Shown here: piece after piece, positions 1 to 8,094 of the stretch
How the letters are laid out: every line of letters begins with the position of its first letter
How positions within the stretch are numbered: the first letter of the stretch is position 1
Source of the DNA: Saprospiraceae bacterium
Lineage (GTDB): Bacteria > Bacteroidota > Bacteroidia > Chitinophagales > Saprospiraceae
Direction of reading: 5' to 3'
Assembly: GCA_029263015.1 (NCBI GenBank)
Contig: JAJCYI010000182.1
Location: forward strand, 1-64,000
DNA: 64,000 bases
Position numbers and translations under genes: made by a program
Notes under the pieces: generated by a model
What the model was told of the DNA's origin: nothing
Database searches by the model: none
Seen by the model: only the letters and a program-made list of their open reading frames with translations

Positions 1-29
1 GCGATGCAACTTCTTTAACGGCCTTCATG

Positions 30-93
30 GTTGTTTTTTTTCTATATGTCTGGGAGCGGTTAACCGCTCCCTGACATATAGAAAAAAAACAAC
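30..93. repeat. 64-base near-perfect palindrome
   Basis: Two 32-base arms (30-61 and 62-93) are reverse complements with one mismatch and no loop. The outer part of each arm is a run of eight T or A, and the core is GC-rich (GGGAGCGGTT/AACCGCTCCC). It lies just beyond the stop codon of the minus-strand gene at 104. The T run is on the 5' side of the hairpin on both strands, so it does not look like a standard intrinsic terminator. It could be a bidirectional transcription barrier or a dispersed palindrome. An upstream plus-strand gene may end inside bases 1-18, but too little is present to tell. Confidence 0.6.
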
Positions 94-103
94 CTGACAG
101 GCC

Positions 104-799
104 TCAATGGCACATCGGAATATTTTGCATCGCTTCCCAAAAACTAAAACCCTCTGGCAGATTGAACTGTAACCCCCTAAATATGAGCAATATGGCCAAT
201 GAGGCCACGAATATGGGAAACAGTTTTTTTAATTTATTTCGCCACTTAAGGCTGGCAAATTGCCCAGCTGTTGCAACGGCCAACATGAGTGGAATCGTTC
301 CTAATCCAAAAAGAAGCATATATAAAGCACTGCCTGTGATACTGCCCATGCTCACTGCTCCGACGATGGCCATATAAACCAAACCACATGGCAAAAACCC
401 ATTGACGATGCCAGTTCGGAAAAGTGCAGGAATGGAATTGTTTTTCAATAATTTGCCCAATTTCAATTTCACTAAAAAAAATATTTTTCCAATAATAGGG
501 GCATTTAATAACCGGCTTTCTATATTTATAGAAAATAAGGCAATTAATAATAAAAATATTCCCAAGCCGATAGATAACCATTTTTGCATGCCAGCGAGAA
601 AAACTCCCTCACCCAATATGCCAACTAATATGCCTAAGAAAACATAAGTAAAAGTCCTACCAAAATTATAAAGCAATAATTTTGATACCATATTTATCCG
701 GCTTTGAGATTGCACAGGAAGTGCCAAAGCAATCGGCCCACACATGCCAACGCAGTGCAAGCTCCCAAAAAGCCCCATTATGAATGCTGTCCAAAGCAT
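104..799 (-). CDS. TauE/SafE-family membrane protein, cbb3 oxidase biogenesis type
   Basis: A 231-residue integral membrane protein with about six hydrophobic segments. The N-terminus has the motif GLFGSLHCVGMCGPIALALP, typical of the short TauE/SafE-like proteins encoded beside cbb3 oxidase genes in Bacteroidota. A second matching half starts near residue 130 (GIVNGFLPCGLVYMAI). The paired Cys-containing motifs (HCVGMC and LPCG) suggest metal handling, and by context it probably helps copper delivery or another maturation step; that role is inference. It is the last gene of the cco run, 88 bases after the fixH-like gene. The annotation 'sulfite exporter' is a family name only. Confidence 0.85.
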   Translation of the reverse strand: MLWTAFIMGLFGSLHCVGMCGPIALALPVQSQSRINMVSKLLLYNFGRTFTYVFLGILVGILGEGVFLAGMQKWLSIGLGIFLLLIALFSINIESRLLNAPIIGKIFFLVKLKLGKLLKNNSIPALFRTGIVNGFLPCGLVYMAIVGAVSMGSITGSALYMLLFGLGTIPLMLAVATAGQFASLKWRNKLKKLFPIFVASLAILLIFRGLQFNLPEGFSFWEAMQNIPMCH

Positions 800-887
800 G
801 ATGTAAAAAAATTATGGTACTAGTTATTTTGGAAATTTGAAATTGAGAAATTATTAAAAACCTCCTTTCCGTTTCTGTAGCATGATT

Positions 888-1340
888 TTATACGGTAGGG
901 ATGTATATCACCTTTTTATCAAAATATGCTTTCCCTCCATGTTCCCATTTCACCTCCAGTTTCCAGCGACCAGCCACAATGTTTTCGATGGGAATTTCCA
1001 TGCGGTTTTCCGCATTTAATTCGATAGGAAAATGTTTGTCGAGTTTTTTATTGCTTGCCCGATAAAGCAATAGGTTTCCATTGACACCTTCCATGCCCGT
1101 TGGAAATTTGAGGGAAATTACTTTTTCTTCTTTATTAAATCGGATCGCAAGCCCAGCTTCCAAGCTGCGGCTATTTTGCATTTGCTCATACCTGCTCTGG
1201 TAATTCAGGTCTTCTTCATAATAATTTTCCACGACCAGATCATGGTCGTACTGGGTGGATTTATAAACCTGGTAAAAGAGTGATCCGGCAAAAATGGTAT
1301 AAAAAATAAAAATGCCAGTGCCCCAATTTATATTTTTCAT
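888..1340 (-). CDS. FixH/CcoH-family oxidase assembly protein
   Basis: A 150-residue protein with one N-terminal membrane span (about residues 6-26) followed by a periplasmic domain. The region after the span (VVENYYEEDLNYQ) and the later beta-rich part ending in a WKLEVKWEHGG-like segment match the FixH family, which is needed for assembly of cbb3-type cytochrome oxidase. It sits 50 bases downstream of ccoG and upstream of the TauE/SafE-like gene, the usual Bacteroidota order. The start is the first ATG of the frame and places the hydrophobic span at the N-terminus. Confidence 0.85.
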   Translation of the reverse strand: MKNINWGTGIFIFYTIFAGSLFYQVYKSTQYDHDLVVENYYEEDLNYQSRYEQMQNSRSLEAGLAIRFNKEEKVISLKFPTGMEGVNGNLLLYRASNKKLDKHFPIELNAENRMEIPIENIVAGRWKLEVKWEHGGKAYFDKKVIYIPTV

Positions 1341-1390
1341 TATTCTGAATTTTTAAATGTACAAAGTGAGAAAACAAATTCTCTCACCCC

Positions 1391-2926
1391 TTATTTTACA
1401 GGACCAAAAAAAGTGGTAGTTACCTCATCCACTAATTGGCCTCCTGAATAAACCTTTATCTTGATCTTGTTTTTTCTGCTCTTTAACTTATCCTTTTCCA
1501 TTTCAATAAAAAAAGCACCTTTGGCCATTTGGTTGCCCCCTGCCACTGGGGGATCGCCAACTAATTTGATAAGACCAAACTCATTTACCAACTCGAAACG
1601 GAGGGGCATTTCATTTTGCGTTTTATTAAAAACCTGGTAATTGTAGAGATTACTGAGATGCGTGTCATCCACCTTCTGATACAACATGCCCGGCGTGCGC
1701 AGGATGACCGCTTCCACATCGCTGCGATTGCCCAAAAAGAAAACATTCGCAGCCAGAAGGATGGCCAGCACGACTGTATATGCAATTACTCGCGGGGTAA
1801 ATATTTTTTTCCTTTGGGAAATGATCCCATTGTAACTATCGTACCGGATAAGGCCTTTTTCCCTTTTTACTTTCACCATCACTTCGTCACACGCATCCAT
1901 ACAGGCGGTGCAGTTGACGCATTCGAGTTGCACGCCATCGCGGATGTCAATGCCGGTTGGGCAGACTTTCACACAAAGATTACAGTCCACGCAATCACCA
2001 GTTATTTTGAAAGGTGTTTCGTCAACAATCGGCGTATTTTCAATGATTGCTTTTGGGTCGGCCTGGGAAAGGCCCATCATTTTTTCCAGAGAAATGTCTG
2101 GTTGGCGAACTGAGCTAGCTTTGCTTTTTGAACTGGGTTGTTTTTTCTGTTTTACAATTTTCCCCCTCGGTTCACCTCGCTCAAAATCATAAGAAACCTG
2201 GATGGTGTTTTTGTCGGTCAATACACCTTGCAATCTCCCATAAGGACAAATGGTGGTACAAACCTGTTCCCGTAATCTTGAAAAAACGCCATAGAAAGCA
2301 CCCGTAAAAGCTATCATGGAAAAAAAGCCGACGGGGTTTTTTGTAGGTGGATTTGTTATTATTTCTGTGACTTGATCAAGTCCAATAATGTAACTTAAAA
2401 AGGTATGGGAAATTAAGATGGAAATGCAAATAAAGATAAACTGTTTGAGGCTTTTTTTAATAATCTTATCCTTTGTCCAAGGCGCTTTGTCCAACTTTCG
2501 CTGAGCATTGGCATCTCCCTCGATCCAATATTCTATCCTGCGGAAAACCATTTCCATGAATATGGTCTGGGGGCATACCCAGCCACAAAACAGCCGACCA
2601 TAAATAACAGTAAACAAAATAATGAAGACCAGAAAGGTCAACATGGCAAACACGAATAGGTGAAAATCCTGGGGGGTGAAATGCACCCCAAAAATGATAA
2701 AATTGCGCTCAAGAATATTCAGGAGGACTAATGGTTCCCCATTCATTTTAATGAATGGCAGGCCAAACAGAACAGCCAAAAGTCCCCAACTTACATATTT
2801 GCGGGCATTGTAAAACCAACCCACCGGTTTTTTTGGATATATCCATATCCGCTTGCCTTGTTCGTCCACTGTGGCAATTTTATCGCGGTAACCTTCGGTG
2901 TCATTTATTTGTGGAGAATTGTCCAT
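1391..2926 (-). CDS. ccoG: Cytochrome c oxidase accessory protein CcoG
   Basis: A 511-residue polyferredoxin-like membrane protein. It has several membrane spans in the N-terminal half, the CcoG signature LFCGWVCPQTIFMEMVFRRIE, a second TTICPYGRLQG motif, and two 4Fe-4S clusters in a ferredoxin segment (CVDCNLCVKVCP and CVNCTACMDACD, about residues 315-350). The C-terminal third is an Ig-like periplasmic domain. CcoG is known to reduce copper during cbb3 oxidase assembly. The gene is separated from ccoP by 236 bases holding two hairpins, so it may be transcribed at a lower level than the structural genes. Confidence 0.93.
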   Translation of the reverse strand: MDNSPQINDTEGYRDKIATVDEQGKRIWIYPKKPVGWFYNARKYVSWGLLAVLFGLPFIKMNGEPLVLLNILERNFIIFGVHFTPQDFHLFVFAMLTFLVFIILFTVIYGRLFCGWVCPQTIFMEMVFRRIEYWIEGDANAQRKLDKAPWTKDKIIKKSLKQFIFICISILISHTFLSYIIGLDQVTEIITNPPTKNPVGFFSMIAFTGAFYGVFSRLREQVCTTICPYGRLQGVLTDKNTIQVSYDFERGEPRGKIVKQKKQPSSKSKASSVRQPDISLEKMMGLSQADPKAIIENTPIVDETPFKITGDCVDCNLCVKVCPTGIDIRDGVQLECVNCTACMDACDEVMVKVKREKGLIRYDSYNGIISQRKKIFTPRVIAYTVVLAILLAANVFFLGNRSDVEAVILRTPGMLYQKVDDTHLSNLYNYQVFNKTQNEMPLRFELVNEFGLIKLVGDPPVAGGNQMAKGAFFIEMEKDKLKSRKNKIKIKVYSGGQLVDEVTTTFFGPVK

Positions 2927-2948
2927 TGTTGCTTTACTGCCGGCTGTA

Positions 2949-2990
2949 AGGCACGCTGACTAAATAAATGTTCATTTAATCAGCGTGCCT
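2949..2990. repeat. Hairpin between ccoP and ccoG
   Basis: Arms 2949-2959 (AGGCACGCTGA) and 2980-2990 are perfect reverse complements, and pairing extends inward to about 18 bases with one mismatch, leaving a tiny loop. No T run follows on the minus strand, so it may be an RNA-stabilising or processing hairpin upstream of ccoG and not a terminator. Confidence 0.55.
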
Positions 2991-3044
2991 AAGCTAAGAC
3001 CAATATGCGGCACAGCCAAAAAGTAAGTTATTATTTAACGAGAT

Positions 3045-3080
3045 AAAAACGATCGGACCGGCGCTTAACCGATCCGATCG
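3045..3080 (-). terminator. Probable intrinsic terminator after ccoP
   Basis: Arms 3050-3057 and 3073-3080 (CGATCGGA/TCCGATCG) form a stem, and on the minus strand it is followed by TTTTTATC. It lies about 80 bases beyond the ccoP stop codon and would end or attenuate the ccoS-ccoP transcript before ccoG. Confidence 0.6.
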
Positions 3081-3162
3081 AATTTAAAGCGCTGCGCAAA
3101 TATTTACAGAATTCTTTAAAAACAATAGATTTGGAACTACAGAGAATTAACCCAGAGAATTC

Positions 3163-4080
3163 CTAAAGTTCGTCACTGTTTTCTCCTTCCCATTTATCCC
3201 CTTGCGGTTCTTTTGCATTTGGTGGGTCAGTACCTTGAAGAGAAAGGATATAGCTGGCTACTTTTTGCATATCGGAGGCACGTATCTGTGATTTCCACGA
3301 GATCATCCCTTTTTCGGGCACACCATATTTAATCGTTGCGAAAACATTTTTAATGCCCCCTCCATTAAACCAATATTCATCGGTCAGGTTTGGGCCAATG
3401 CCATTGCCCTCCAGGGCCATGCCGTGGCAAGGAGTACATTGAGCCTGGAAAATGGTTTGTCCTATGCTAAGGTCGGTGTCGTCAGTAAGGAGCGACACAT
3501 TGGTTTCGTCAACAGCATCCGCTTGGTTCGCCAGGTGCGCCTTTACAGCTTCTTCGGCTTCTTTCATTGAAATCTCATACTCCTCCGCAGAGCTTAAACC
3601 ATTGTCACTCATGTGGTAATAACCAAAATAGGCTACCCCAAAAATGATGGTGACATAAAACATGGCTACCCACCATGGGGGCAACACGTTGTCCAACTCC
3701 CGGATGCCGTCGTATTCGTGGTCGAAAAGGATGTCTTTTTCTTTTTCCATCGGTACCCGACTCCAGAAGTTTTTGCTATAACGCTTCCAGAAAGGTTCCT
3801 GGTTGAGGAGTTTCACCTCTTCCATTACTTCAATGCCATGTTCTTGCAATAAGCGGATCTTCTGCGCTTGCAGCAACATATTGTTCATATAAAATAATGC
3901 AGCGAATGCTCCCGCAATGACAAGTGCTCCGATCACAAGAACGGCATTGTTCAGCACCCAGGCCAGGGCACTTTCAGTAGTCATTTCTACAGTCGCTGGT
4001 TCTTGGGCAAACATCGCAGTCGTTAAAAACAGCAGAACTACTGTGAATATAATATGGGTATATTTATTTTTCATGACCAT
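3163..4080 (-). CDS. ccoP: cbb3 oxidase subunit CcoP (mono-heme)
   Basis: A 305-residue membrane-anchored cytochrome c subunit of cbb3 oxidase. It has an N-terminal signal-like segment ending near MFAQ, a membrane span (about 36-62), the conserved linker DNVLPPWWVAMFYVTIIFG of the CcoP N-terminal domain, and one C-type heme site QCTPCHGMALEGNGIGPNL. Proteobacterial CcoP carries two hemes; only one CxxCH is present here, as is usual in Bacteroidota. An alternative ATG at 4074 would shorten it by two residues. The start overlaps the end of ccoQ by 17 bases, indicating translational coupling. Confidence 0.92.
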   Translation of the reverse strand: MVMKNKYTHIIFTVVLLFLTTAMFAQEPATVEMTTESALAWVLNNAVLVIGALVIAGAFAALFYMNNMLLQAQKIRLLQEHGIEVMEEVKLLNQEPFWKRYSKNFWSRVPMEKEKDILFDHEYDGIRELDNVLPPWWVAMFYVTIIFGVAYFGYYHMSDNGLSSAEEYEISMKEAEEAVKAHLANQADAVDETNVSLLTDDTDLSIGQTIFQAQCTPCHGMALEGNGIGPNLTDEYWFNGGGIKNVFATIKYGVPEKGMISWKSQIRASDMQKVASYILSLQGTDPPNAKEPQGDKWEGENSDEL

Positions 4081-4264
4081 TATTTGTATTAGTTTTTACA
4101 ACTATTGAGTCGTCCAATGGAAGGTTGGACATTTTATCTATAAAAGATTTGCTCTTGCCAAATATGGCTATTGCGCTGATGATGAAGAGCAATATGAACG
4201 TTAGCATAGCAAAAATGGCCATCCAATTGATGTCGCCTGCGTTTGCCAAAATATGTTTATACAT
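4064..4264 (-). CDS. ccoQ: CcoQ-like small subunit of cbb3 oxidase
   Basis: A 66-residue protein with one membrane span (about residues 15-36, MAIFAMLTFILLFIISAIAIF) and a polar tail. Size, topology and position between ccoNO and ccoP identify it as the CcoQ/FixQ-type subunit that stabilises the complex. Its end overlaps the start of ccoP by 17 bases. It starts 60 bases after the ccoNO stop codon. Sequence conservation in this family is low, so position carries most of the weight. Confidence 0.8.
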   Translation of the reverse strand: MYKHILANAGDINWMAIFAMLTFILLFIISAIAIFGKSKSFIDKMSNLPLDDSIVVKTNTNNGHEK

Positions 4265-4324
4265 TTTGATTGATGGTTGATGGTTGCTGATTTATTTCAG
4301 GAAATAAATCAGCAATCAAAAAAT

Positions 4325-6460
4325 TTAGTTGCCCGTCTGCTTCGCTGGATTAATATCTGTTCCCAGTCTTTGCAGGTAAGCGATAATGGCAATGATTTCC
4401 TTCTTCTCCAGTCCTTCTTGTTCAATGCCCTCTTTCTTAAGGTTACCTGCAATAATACCGGCCTGTTTTTCTAAATCCTGTACAGCAATTTCATCATAGC
4501 GTGGCGGATATGGCGTATTGAGCGTTTGCAATACCCTGATTTTGGCAGCAGTATTGGATACATCCAAATCGTCTTCAATGAGCCAAGGATAAGGGGGCAT
4601 GATCGAACCAGGGGAGGTGCTGGTTGGGTCGAGCATGTGGTTGTAGTGCCAACTGTTAGGGTACTTGCCACCCACCCGGTGGAGGTCAGGGCCGGTACGC
4701 TTGCTTCCCCAAAGGAAGGGCCTATCGTAAATGAATTCCCCAGATTTTGAGTACTCGCCATACCGTTCTGTTTCACTACGGAACGGTCGGATCATCTGAG
4801 AGTGGCAGCCAAGGCAGCCTTCCCTGATGTAGAGGTTACGGCCTTCGAGTTCGAGCGGGGTGTAAGGTTTTACAGACGCTATCTTCGGTACATTATCATC
4901 GATCATCAGCATTGGGGCTATTTCGACTAGTCCACCGATCAGCACAAGTACCAGTGCAAGTACAAGCATCTGAACTGGACGGCGCTCAATCCAGCGGTGC
5001 CAATGTTCGCCTTTGTGCCCTGCCATTGAAACTTCCCGTGCAGGGGCTTCAGCAGCTTCATTTGCGATGAATGTTCCTTGTTTGGCGGTTTTCACTAAGT
5101 TATAGATCATTACAAATACGCTGCCCAGGTAAAGGGTGCCACCGAGTGCGCGCATTGCGTACATCGGAAGGATCTGTGTGACCGTTTCAAGGAAGTTGCC
5201 GTATTTCAAAATACCTTCTGGCAAAAATTCTTTCCACATCAAGCTCTGTGTCCAACCTGCCCAATACAATGGGATGGTATAGAAAAGAATGCCCAAAGTG
5301 CCTATCCAGAAGTGGGCGTTGGCCAGTTTAATTGAGTACAGTTTGGTGTTGAATAGTTTTGGGAAGAGATAGTACAACATCCCGAATGTGAGAAAGCCAT
5401 TCCATCCCAAAGTTCCAACATGCACATGGCCGATGGTCCAGTCGGTGTAGTGACTGATGGCGTTCACACTCTTGATGGCAAGGATCGGCCCTTCCAAAGT
5501 GGCCATACCGTATGCGGTGACTGCCACTACCATGAATTTCAGCATGGGGTCTCTCCGAACCCGGTCCCAGGCACCCCTTAGCGTGAGCAGCCCGTTCAAC
5601 ATACCACCCCAACTTGGAGCGATGAGCATCAAAGAGAAAACCACCCCAAGCGATTGTGCCCAATCGGGCAAAGCAGTATATAGCAAGTGGTGAGGCCCGG
5701 CCCAGATGTAGATAAAAATCAGAGCCCAAAAGTGTATGATAGATAGTTTGTATGAATAAACGGGCCTGTTCGCAGCTTTTGGGATAAAGTAGTACATCAG
5801 GCCGAGGTAAGGCGTGGTCAGAAAGAAAGCTACAGCATTGTGGCCGTACCACCACTGAACCAAAGCATCCTGCACGCCAGCAAATACACCATAACTTTTC
5901 CAAAATGTCACCGGTATTTCGATATTGTTGCCAAGGTGGAGCACCGTTACCGTTACCCAGGTAGCGATATAAAACCAGATGGCCACATAGAGGTGCTGCT
6001 CTCTCCTTTTCAAAATAGTGCCGAACATGTTGATACCAAAAACCACCCAAATCAAAGCGATGCCGATGTCGATCGGCCATTCAAGCTCAGCATATTCTTT
6101 TGCAGAAGTGATGCCTAGCGGTAGGGTGACGGCGGCGGCCAAAATGATTAGCTGCCAGCCCCAAAAATGGATATTGCTCAGCGCATTGCTGAACATCCTG
6201 GTCTTGAGTAGGCGTTGGAGCGAGTAGTACACACCCATGAAAATACCGTTCCCGACAAAAGCGAAAATGGCAGCGTTGGTGTGTAATGGACGGATACGCC
6301 CGAATGTTGTTTCGGCCAATCCTAAATTCGCAGCCGGTAAGATCAACTGAAATGCAGCGAGCAGGCCGACCAACATGCCGATCACCCCAAAAATGATGGT
6401 GGCATAGGCGAATTTCCTTACAATGGCATTGTCGTAACTGAATTGTTCTATTCTAGACAT
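4325..6460 (-). CDS. ccoN: cbb3 oxidase fused subunits I and II (CcoN-CcoO)
   Basis: A 711-residue fusion. Residues up to about 480 form the twelve-helix heme-copper oxidase subunit I, with the heme and CuB histidines in segments such as GHNAVAFFLTTPYLG, GPHHLLYTALP and HVHVGTLGWNG. After a linker, about residue 550 onward is CcoO, with the heme c site REGCLGCHSQMIRPF and the motif GPDLHRVGGKYPNSWH. The fusion of N and O is characteristic of Bacteroidota. The frame is open to a GTG at 6511, but the ATG at 6460 (MSRIEQFSYDN) is preferred because the family begins there and because the upstream 51 bases overlap the small ORF at 6474-6584. Confidence 0.95.
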   Translation of the reverse strand: MSRIEQFSYDNAIVRKFAYATIIFGVIGMLVGLLAAFQLILPAANLGLAETTFGRIRPLHTNAAIFAFVGNGIFMGVYYSLQRLLKTRMFSNALSNIHFWGWQLIILAAAVTLPLGITSAKEYAELEWPIDIGIALIWVVFGINMFGTILKRREQHLYVAIWFYIATWVTVTVLHLGNNIEIPVTFWKSYGVFAGVQDALVQWWYGHNAVAFFLTTPYLGLMYYFIPKAANRPVYSYKLSIIHFWALIFIYIWAGPHHLLYTALPDWAQSLGVVFSLMLIAPSWGGMLNGLLTLRGAWDRVRRDPMLKFMVVAVTAYGMATLEGPILAIKSVNAISHYTDWTIGHVHVGTLGWNGFLTFGMLYYLFPKLFNTKLYSIKLANAHFWIGTLGILFYTIPLYWAGWTQSLMWKEFLPEGILKYGNFLETVTQILPMYAMRALGGTLYLGSVFVMIYNLVKTAKQGTFIANEAAEAPAREVSMAGHKGEHWHRWIERRPVQMLVLALVLVLIGGLVEIAPMLMIDDNVPKIASVKPYTPLELEGRNLYIREGCLGCHSQMIRPFRSETERYGEYSKSGEFIYDRPFLWGSKRTGPDLHRVGGKYPNSWHYNHMLDPTSTSPGSIMPPYPWLIEDDLDVSNTAAKIRVLQTLNTPYPPRYDEIAVQDLEKQAGIIAGNLKKEGIEQEGLEKKEIIAIIAYLQRLGTDINPAKQTGN

Positions 6461-6473
6461 GGATATTCCGTTG

Positions 6474-6584
6474 TTAGTTGTTGGTTGATAGTTGTTTCGT
6501 TTTGACAACACCTATTGCCATCCTAAGCATGGCAATGGTCAGCGTGGCCAATAACAAGTAGAAAATAGATTGTATCAGAATCAT
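6474..6584 (-). CDS. 36-residue single-span membrane peptide in the cco operon
   Basis: A short ORF, not previously called, starting with an ATG that overlaps the ccoS stop codon in an ATGA arrangement (6581-6584) and ending in TAA at 6474-6476, 13 bases before the ccoNO start. The product begins MILIQSIFYLLLATLTIAML and has one hydrophobic helix followed by a short basic polar tail (VVKTKQLSTNN). Size, topology and exact stop-start overlap suggest a real translated component, possibly a small accessory subunit of the oxidase. No family is recognised, and a chance ORF cannot be excluded. Confidence 0.5.
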   Translation of the reverse strand: MILIQSIFYLLLATLTIAMLRMAIGVVKTKQLSTNN

Positions 6585-6796
6585 GATTTTTTCTTTTCAG
6601 GTCTGGATAGGTTACCGACTGCCGGTTTGTCAGTTGTCGAATTGGAAGAAGGTTTATCATCGAAGAGCATCCTGATGGAAGGGGTGTAGTCGTCTTCATA
6701 TTGCCCAGATTTGACAGCCCAAATGAAAGCTGCAAGAAATCCGACGGCGATGAGGAGGCTCACGATAATTAAGAGAAAAATGATGTTCATCTTCAA
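6581..6796 (-). CDS. ccoS: cbb3 oxidase assembly protein CcoS
   Basis: A 71-residue protein with one N-terminal membrane span followed by the family motif FIWAVKSGQYEDDYTPSIRMLFDD, which identifies CcoS. CcoS is required for cofactor insertion during cbb3 oxidase assembly. It is the first gene of the operon; a second in-frame ATG at 6790 (MNIIFLL) is an equally good start. The stop codon overlaps the start of a 36-residue ORF. Confidence 0.9.
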   Translation of the reverse strand: MKMNIIFLLIIVSLLIAVGFLAAFIWAVKSGQYEDDYTPSIRMLFDDKPSSNSTTDKPAVGNLSRPEKKKS

Positions 6797-6922
6797 TGAT
6801 TGAGTTTAGAGAATACTTGGGGTTTGATTTCTAGCTAAAATACACTGCTTATTTGAGGATACCTGGCTACCGAGAGGCAGGCCTTGGTGGAATGAACAGT
6901 CATTATGTTTTGACTTTCCACC

Positions 6923-6934
6923 TTGATATATCAA
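6923..6934. promoter_or_regulatory. TTGATATATCAA palindrome, possible Crp/FNR-type site
   Basis: A perfect palindrome whose half-sites (TTGAT/ATCAA) match those of FNR-type regulators, located about 130 bases upstream of the ccoS start codon. The spacer is two bases instead of the usual four, so a classical FNR dimer would not be spaced correctly. The location before a low-oxygen oxidase operon makes it worth noting; function is inference. Confidence 0.25.
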
Positions 6935-7191
6935 CAAATGAACAGCTTTTTCCTACAATCCCCAAATTATAATACTCTCTAATAAATAGCTGGTTTTAGA
7001 CCACCTGAATTCGGCTGCAAGGTCGCACCACACGGAAAATTGCCAGATGAGTTCTGTCAGGAAGGAAAGATGATTTTTGTCAGTATGGCTGGGAGTGACA
7101 ATAGGTTCTATTCAAATAACGTAACCGGAGGTTGTACTTCCGAAACTGATGGTCCAGAAGCACAATTTTTGGTTACGAATGGGGACAAAAC

Positions 7192-7225
7192 AAAAAGGCA
7201 AGTCCAGGGTTGAACTTGCCTTTTT
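7192..7225 (-). terminator. Intrinsic terminator after pyrH
   Basis: Arms 7192-7203 (AAAAAGGCAAGT) and 7214-7225 are perfect reverse complements with a ten-base loop; the arms end in runs of A/T so that a T run closes the hairpin on either strand. It lies 25 bases beyond the pyrH stop codon. Confidence 0.75.
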
Positions 7226-7249
7226 ATTATCAAATTCTTTCATGTCAGC

Positions 7250-7963
7250 TCAACCCTCCACCAGCGTTCCTATAGTTTCACCCTGCACGATGCGGAGCAA
7301 GTTCTTGGAGTTGTTTATGTTGAAAACAATGATCGGGATATTGTTTTCTTTACAAATGGTAAAGGCCGTCATGTCCATTACACCAAGTCCCTGACTGATG
7401 ACCTTTGCGAAACTCAGACGGTCGTATTTGGTAGCAGTAGGGTCTTTTTCTGGATCTGCGGTATAGATGCCATCTACCCTTGTACCTTTCAGGATTATAT
7501 TTGCGTTTATTTCGCTGGCCCGCAGGGCAGCGGCAGAATCGGTAGTGAAATAAGGGCTGCCTGTGCCGCCCGAAAAAATAACGACCCGGCCTTTTTCCAA
7601 GTGCCGGATAGCCCGGCGGCGAATATAGGATTCTGCAACTTGTTTCATTTCAATGGCTGAGATCAACCTTGTGAAAACACCCGCTTCTTCCAAGGCACTT
7701 TGCAAGGCCATGCCATTGATAACAGTGGCAAGCATACCCATGTAATCGCCCTGTACACGTTCGATGCCAGAGTCGCTAGCCTGAAGGCCCCTGAAAATAT
7801 TTCCGCCACCGATCACTATGGATACTTCAACACCGAGTCCGATCAAGTCTTTTATTTGGTTGGCATAATTGATGAGCATGCCAGGGTCTATACCAAACTG
7901 CTTTTCTCCCATCAGGGATTCTCCACTGAGTTTTAGAAGGACTCTTTTGTACTTTACTGCCAT
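7250..7963 (-). CDS. pyrH: UMP kinase
   Basis: A 237-residue amino-acid-kinase-fold enzyme that phosphorylates UMP to UDP in pyrimidine nucleotide synthesis. The N-terminal [14 protein letters not shown], the [11 protein letters not shown] loop, [15 protein letters not shown] and the [11 protein letters not shown] segment are all conserved in bacterial PyrH. Length is typical of the hexameric bacterial enzyme. It follows tsf in the rpsB-tsf-pyrH order common in bacteria but is separated from tsf by a terminator, so it may have its own promoter in the short spacer. Confidence 0.97.
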   Translation of the reverse strand: MAVKYKRVLLKLSGESLMGEKQFGIDPGMLINYANQIKDLIGLGVEVSIVIGGGNIFRGLQASDSGIERVQGDYMGMLATVINGMALQSALEEAGVFTRLISAIEMKQVAESYIRRRAIRHLEKGRVVIFSGGTGSPYFTTDSAAALRASEINANIILKGTRVDGIYTADPEKDPTATKYDRLSFAKVISQGLGVMDMTAFTICKENNIPIIVFNINNSKNLLRIVQGETIGTLVEG

Positions 7964-8044
7964 GAGTAATTTTGAGTTTTGAGTGAAGGGTTCTAATTTC
8001 TTTTGGTAAAATTAGCGATTGCCAGACTGCTAAAAAAAGCGGCA

Positions 8045-8085
8045 TAAAAAAAGGCGAATTAATTGCTTAATTCGCCTTCTCTGAG
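8045..8085 (-). terminator. Intrinsic terminator after tsf
   Basis: Arms 8051-8061 (AAGGCGAATTA) and 8068-8078 are perfect reverse complements around a six-base loop. On the minus strand the stem is followed by a T-rich tract (complement of the A run at 8046-8052). It starts 17 bases after the tsf stop codon. Confidence 0.8.
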
Positions 8086-8094
8086 ATCAGTTGG

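Larger units (their letters stand above)
6797..7249. other. Intergenic region upstream of the cco operon
   Basis: About 450 bases between ccoS and pyrH, both on the minus strand. It holds the pyrH terminator (7192-7225), a 12-base palindrome at 6923-6934, and presumably the cco promoter. On the minus strand a TATTTTAG sequence at about 6835-6842 resembles a weak -7 box, but I could not pair it with an upstream element. No gene is seen. Confidence 0.5.
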
